A stretch of 64,000 nt of DNA from contig CAJTJG010000011.1 of NCBI GenBank assembly GCA_910576785.1, forward strand, positions 1-64,000. The letters are read 5' to 3'. This DNA comes from an uncultured Duncaniella sp. (GTDB taxonomy: Bacteria > Bacteroidota > Bacteroidia > Bacteroidales > Muribaculaceae). Of this stretch, positions 60,520-64,000 are shown piece after piece. Position 1 is the first letter of the stretch, and each line of letters begins with the position of its first letter. The position numbers and the translations under genes are program-made. The notes below the pieces were generated by a model. That model had not been told where the DNA came from, searched no databases, and saw nothing but the letters and a program-made list of their open reading frames with translations.

Positions 60520-61998
60520 TCAGAAGAGGGAGAGTTGTGCCTCATTGTCGTTGACAGGTCGGCGGGGCGGTTCGTGGTAGCCGAAATCCGGATCGTCCTT
60601 CTTGCCTTGGGCAAACCATTCGGTGTTGTCAAGCTCGGTGTCGATGCGGGCTTTCTTCGGGCGTCCGCGTCGGCGCGGGGCCGCGGGTTTGGGAGTATCG
60701 CCGGGGTTGGTTGTGGCCGGCAGTGTGGGCTCTGTCTGCGAGGTATCCGTATCGGAGGTCCCGGCGGCGGGGAGAGCTTCCAGCCGTGAGCGCAGTTCCT
60801 TGATCTCGCGGCGCAGTTTCATCTCGCTGTTGGCCTGGTTGTAGAGATTGTTCTCGATGGTGTGGCGCAGTGAGGCGTTCTCCTCGGTGAGTGCGGCTAT
60901 CCTTGCCTCGCGCTCCTCGCGCTTCTCGGCCTTGAGTTGCTCCTGAAGGTCGTTGATCTTTCCTTGCAGGCGTGCTTTCAGCTGCTCGGAGCCCTCTATC
61001 TGCTGTCGTATCAGCTGCAGGGCTTCCTCTTTGTCGGCGTTGGCCTGTTCGAGTTCCTTGCGCAGCTTGGCGGCATCGTTGCGGGTTGCCGATACCATCT
61101 CGTCGCCCATGCGCGACTTTATCTCGAGCTGCTCGCGCAGGGTGGACTGTCGTTTCAGTTCCTCCTCAAGTTCGGCCACACGGGAGCGGAGTGCCGTTGT
61201 CTCCTCGCTCTCCGTGGTGTCGGGCGCTGTTGGCGCTGCGGCTGGTTCTGTGGCTGATCCGGCGGCGGGGGTATTGTTTCCCTCTTCGGCCTTCAGTCGG
61301 TCGTTGAGTCCGCTTACCTCTGCTTCGAGTTCCTCTATGCGTTTCAGTCCGTTTGCTATGGCTTCGGCATCAGCCGGGTTGCGCTTGTCGATGTAGAAAC
61401 GTTCCTTTTCGGTGTTGAGTTTGGCCACCTGAGCCTCCAGGTCGTTGATGCGGTCCAGGAGTGCCCTTTTCTGCCTTTCGAGACTAAGTTTGAGCTTGTT
61501 GTTGTCGGAGCGGAGCTTTTCCACACCTTTGTTCTCCTCTTCGAGCGACGAGAGGCGGCGCTGCAGTGCCGCGTTGCGGGCGCGGGCGTTGTCATCCTCG
61601 TCGGCCATCGCCGAGATGACTCTTGAACGCAGTTTGTCGTCAATGGAGGTGATGAGGTATTTTCTCTGTGACTCGAGGTTGAGGCATGACTTGACAAAGT
61701 CGGGCTGCTGCTTGTTGAACAGTTCGATTATGGCATCGAATATATCGTCGGGCAGCGATGTGTCTTTCTCGCGCACAGCCGGAGGCATCGGCGGCGGGGT
61801 CGTGTCCGAGGCCGGAGTCTCTTCTGCGCCGGGTTTGGCCGGAGCGGGTTTTGGGGAGGGTACCTCCGGAGAAGGTGTGACCGGTACCGGCGGACGGTTT
61901 ACGGCATAGACGGGGAGGCCTGAGGCATATTCCTCCTCCTCTTCCTCGTGCTCTTGGCTGAAACCGAAGGCACGTTTCATTCCGGACCAGATTGACAT
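60520..61998 (-). CDS. Long coiled-coil protein with a C-terminal AT-hook
   Basis: This 492-residue protein starts MSIWSGMKRAFGFSQEHEEEEEE and has an acidic, Pro-rich N-terminal part (about 10-85), a short helical region and then a long coiled coil (about 130-410: SLEEENKGVEKLRSDNN, NDLEAQVAKLNTEKERF). The C terminus carries RRRGRPKK (442-449), a textbook AT-hook core (RGRP flanked by basics), which binds AT-rich minor grooves. There is no signal peptide or transmembrane helix. A role in organising or tethering the chromosome is plausible but unproven. Confidence 0.72.
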   Translation of the reverse strand: MSIWSGMKRAFGFSQEHEEEEEEYASGLPVYAVNRPPVPVTPSPEVPSPKPAPAKPGAEETPASDTTPPPMPPAVREKDTSLPDDIFDAIIELFNKQQPDFVKSCLNLESQRKYLITSIDDKLRSRVISAMADEDDNARARNAALQRRLSSLEEENKGVEKLRSDNNKLKLSLERQKRALLDRINDLEAQVAKLNTEKERFYIDKRNPADAEAIANGLKRIEELEAEVSGLNDRLKAEEGNNTPAAGSATEPAAAPTAPDTTESEETTALRSRVAELEEELKRQSTLREQLEIKSRMGDEMVSATRNDAAKLRKELEQANADKEEALQLIRQQIEGSEQLKARLQGKINDLQEQLKAEKREEREARIAALTEENASLRHTIENNLYNQANSEMKLRREIKELRSRLEALPAAGTSDTDTSQTEPTLPATTNPGDTPKPAAPRRRGRPKKARIDTELDNTEWFAQGKKDDPDFGYHEPPRRPVNDNEAQLSLF

Positions 61999-62036
61999 GG
62001 CGATTGAGGTTAATGTGAATAGGATAGTTTATCTTG

Positions 62037-62044
62037 CAAAGATA
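62037..62044 (-). promoter_or_regulatory. Promoter -7 box for the coiled-coil gene
   Basis: The minus strand reads TATCTTTG, 38 nt before the ATG at 61998. It follows the hairpin at 62126, which should stop read-through from the upstream secreted-protein gene. The gap 61999-62273 holds only these two elements. Confidence 0.6.
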
Positions 62045-62125
62045 ATGAAAAAATATTATTACTTCCGATTTCGTCGGGAAATAATTGCGCGCCTGTGCGG
62101 TATGAATGTTCTTGCGGATATGTAC

Positions 62126-62230
62126 ATGGCGAAGGAACAGAAGAAGACGGAGGCTACAGATGTTTGATTATCAGTTTGATGTTGACAATCGGATATCTGT
62201 AGCCTCCGTCTTCTTCTGTCCCTTCGCCAT
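62126..62230 (-). terminator. 36-nt-arm hairpin after the secreted T9SS protein gene
   Basis: Arms 62126-62161 and 62195-62230 pair with one A-C mismatch and a 33-nt loop that has its own smaller stem (GATTATCA with TGACAATC). Unlike the other hairpins it is GC-rich in the middle (GACGGAGGCTACAG), but it shares GAACAGAAGAAGAC-like purine words. It lies 43 nt past the stop of the gene at 62274. Confidence 0.75.
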
Positions 62231-62273
62231 TGTCGTTTCCTCTATGCGGGAAAAGCGAGGGGTATGCGGTGGT

Positions 62274-63995
62274 TTAGAATGCTACCTTGGCGGATACGGC
62301 TTCATTGCCCTGGCCCTTGGCGCTGACCACGTAGATGCCTGAACCGAGACCGGTGTTGACCAGACCGCTCACGCCTGATGCGCTGTAGACGGCACGGCCG
62401 GCAAGATCATAGACAGTGACGTCGGCTGCACCGCCGTTGATCACGAGAACACCACCCTTGGCAGACTTGATGCTGATGTTGGATACCTTCTCGGCCACGA
62501 TCTCATCGACACCGCTCTGGAGTCCGGTCATGAGATAGGACATATAGGTGTACTCATCGGAGAAGTTGTAGGCCAGCACGCCGCCTGAGATGACGGTCAT
62601 GTCATTGCTGACACCAAGGTGGCCGGAGAACATCACCTCCTCATAGATGGGGGCCCAGTCATTGTTCTCGTCATATCCTACCTCCATCTCATGCTTGAGG
62701 TTCTTGTCCATCCACTCTGCTGCCTCGGGGTTTGTGGCGGCGAGGTATTTCTCGATGGGCTCGAAGTCGGAGGCTCCGGCTGTCTTGATATATGATGCCG
62801 GGGGAAGTGGGCTCGCGCTCCAGGGGCCGGGCATGGGTGTCGAGCCAACGAGGGTGCCGTCGGAGAGGAAGAAGTTGGCGGCTACTTCCTTGTATACCGA
62901 GTTGATGGGCGAGTAGGTGTTGTCGGTGAGGTCGAAGATATAGTTGACGGTAATCTCTACGGGCATGAAGTCGCCGGGTTCCTCTGATTTTGCAGCCATG
63001 ACAAACTTTTTGCCGTCGGGGGAGATGGCCATGGAGTTCTGCTCGAAGTTGACTGACTCGTCAAGGATGGCGAAGAGAGCATCATTGTAGGCGTTGAGTT
63101 TGTCGTTATAGGCCTGGGCGGCAGTGTTGTATTCGTCGGAAGCGGCATTGTATGCCTCGATCTGCTCGGGGGTCATGTAATCGCCGTACTCGGGATAGAG
63201 ATCTTGCTGATATCCGCTGGCCAAATATGCGTTGTATGCCTCTTCATACTTTGCCTTGTTCTCGGGGCTCATGTAGTCGAGAGGTTCGGGAGGAGTGAGG
63301 AGGAACTCACCGGGATCCTCGGGGAGAGTGAGGTGGTTGGGGTTGATGAGCTTCTCGCTGGGAAGGGTGTATGTCCAGTCGCCCTTGTCATCCTGCTTGT
63401 ATACGATAGGATACTGGAGGAATCCGGCATAGTCGGTCACCTGGCCGAGGATGGTCTTGCCGTCATTGCTGATCCATACAGCCGAGCTGTACTGGGGGAT
63501 ACGTCCGGTGTAGTCCTTGTCGGGATTGGGGAGCACATGGGGCTCGCCGAGGGTACCGTCGGCGTTGAAGTCGGCATAGAAGGGTACGTACATCATGCCT
63601 TCGTTGCCGATCTGGTTGTCCATATTGGACATGACACCGCATACACGGGTAGCGTCGGGGGTGATGCCCTGGAGATAGCTCAGGGGGTATTTCTCGAATG
63701 AGGTGGGGAGGATCTCCTCGCCATCCTTCATGATCACTGCGGCCTCCATTGCAGAACCTACCACGAGGCCGTTGAGGGCCATGCAGTTCCCATTGCCGAG
63801 CTGACTGTTGAGATAATCAACGAAGTCGCCCTTTTCGACATCGTAGATTGTGGCGTTCTCAATCTCGCCGGCCACGAATTTGCCGTTGGGCGACATTGTG
63901 ATTGTGTAGAACTCGGGAAGGATGACAGGCTCGCCTGCTATCATCTGTCCGGCCATGAGGCTCAGCACTGCTCCAATGAGTAAAGTTTTCTTCAT
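62274..63995 (-). CDS. Secreted protein with T9SS type A sorting domain, unknown
   Basis: This 573-residue protein has a signal peptide (MKKTLLIGAVLSLMAGQMIAG) at the window edge and a long beta-propeller-like body with repeated phrases such as TITMSPNGKFVAGEIEN, ISNDGKTILGQVTDYA and AISPDGKKFVMAAK, which suggests WD40-like blades. An insertion near 250-310 is rich in Tyr and Glu and looks helical. The last 70 residues (VTVYDLAGRAVYSASGVSG ... GIYVVSAKG) are a type IX secretion sorting domain. The promoter is beyond the window. Confidence 0.82.
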   Translation of the reverse strand: MKKTLLIGAVLSLMAGQMIAGEPVILPEFYTITMSPNGKFVAGEIENATIYDVEKGDFVDYLNSQLGNGNCMALNGLVVGSAMEAAVIMKDGEEILPTSFEKYPLSYLQGITPDATRVCGVMSNMDNQIGNEGMMYVPFYADFNADGTLGEPHVLPNPDKDYTGRIPQYSSAVWISNDGKTILGQVTDYAGFLQYPIVYKQDDKGDWTYTLPSEKLINPNHLTLPEDPGEFLLTPPEPLDYMSPENKAKYEEAYNAYLASGYQQDLYPEYGDYMTPEQIEAYNAASDEYNTAAQAYNDKLNAYNDALFAILDESVNFEQNSMAISPDGKKFVMAAKSEEPGDFMPVEITVNYIFDLTDNTYSPINSVYKEVAANFFLSDGTLVGSTPMPGPWSASPLPPASYIKTAGASDFEPIEKYLAATNPEAAEWMDKNLKHEMEVGYDENNDWAPIYEEVMFSGHLGVSNDMTVISGGVLAYNFSDEYTYMSYLMTGLQSGVDEIVAEKVSNISIKSAKGGVLVINGGAADVTVYDLAGRAVYSASGVSGLVNTGLGSGIYVVSAKGQGNEAVSAKVAF

Positions 63996-64000
63996 AGATT

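Overview
This window looks like a Bacteroidales chromosome, most likely from a gut Muribaculaceae-type relative; the family-level placement is inference. The pointers are promoters of the Bacteroidetes form (TTTG, about 20 nt, TAnnTTTG), a complete Bat aerotolerance operon, GldB-like and PCMD proteins, DUF4290, type IX secretion C-terminal sorting domains, a eukaryotic-like GlgB and class II NrdJ. Genes are GC-rich and the gaps between them are AT-rich. Almost everything is core chromosome: I see no phage, insertion sequence, integrase, CRISPR array or restriction system.

Layout. 121-10644 (minus): amidase, MCE lipid-transport protein, alaS, glnS, a TPR protein and a secreted GH13 amylase. 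10765-14388 (plus): GldB-like lipoprotein, PCMD protein, tRNA1(Val) methyltransferase and a CPBP protease, whose 3' end overlaps the antisense gene for a giant TamB-like protein. 14315-19964 (minus): TamB and a cysteine-less thioredoxin-like lipoprotein. 20152-25182: Spy-like protein, rfbA, a yhcH/GH28 divergent pair and an outer-membrane barrel. 25365-35409: nrdJ (minus), then nitroreductase, TetR, fabG, DUF4290, rimM, a small acidic protein, an OmpA-like protein, proS and two HU-fold genes, the second a membrane-anchored fusion. 35701-44160: moxR, DUF58, an accessory gene and batA-batE. 44258-46238: lepA and tRNA-His. 46525-63995 (minus): asparaginase, metG, glgB, relA/spoT, manC, an unknown gene, miaA, an unknown membrane protein, a DPP4-like peptidase, a coiled-coil protein with an AT-hook, and a secreted T9SS-tagged protein.

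The most unusual structure is a set of very long intergenic hairpins (arms 21-43 nt, perfect or nearly so) just behind gene 3' ends, mostly between convergent genes. They share words (GATACAGAA, GACAAAAGTGACAGA, AGTCCCT-TAA-GCG, TCAATTATGAC) in different combinations. Two copies differ by two compensatory base pairs and an inverted loop. They probably act as bidirectional terminators, but their length, shared words and preserved symmetry suggest a dispersed repeat family with its own biology. The second theme is possible chromosome-envelope tethering: an HU-fold/transmembrane/LysM-like fusion overlaps a plain HU gene, and a separate coiled-coil protein ends in an AT-hook.
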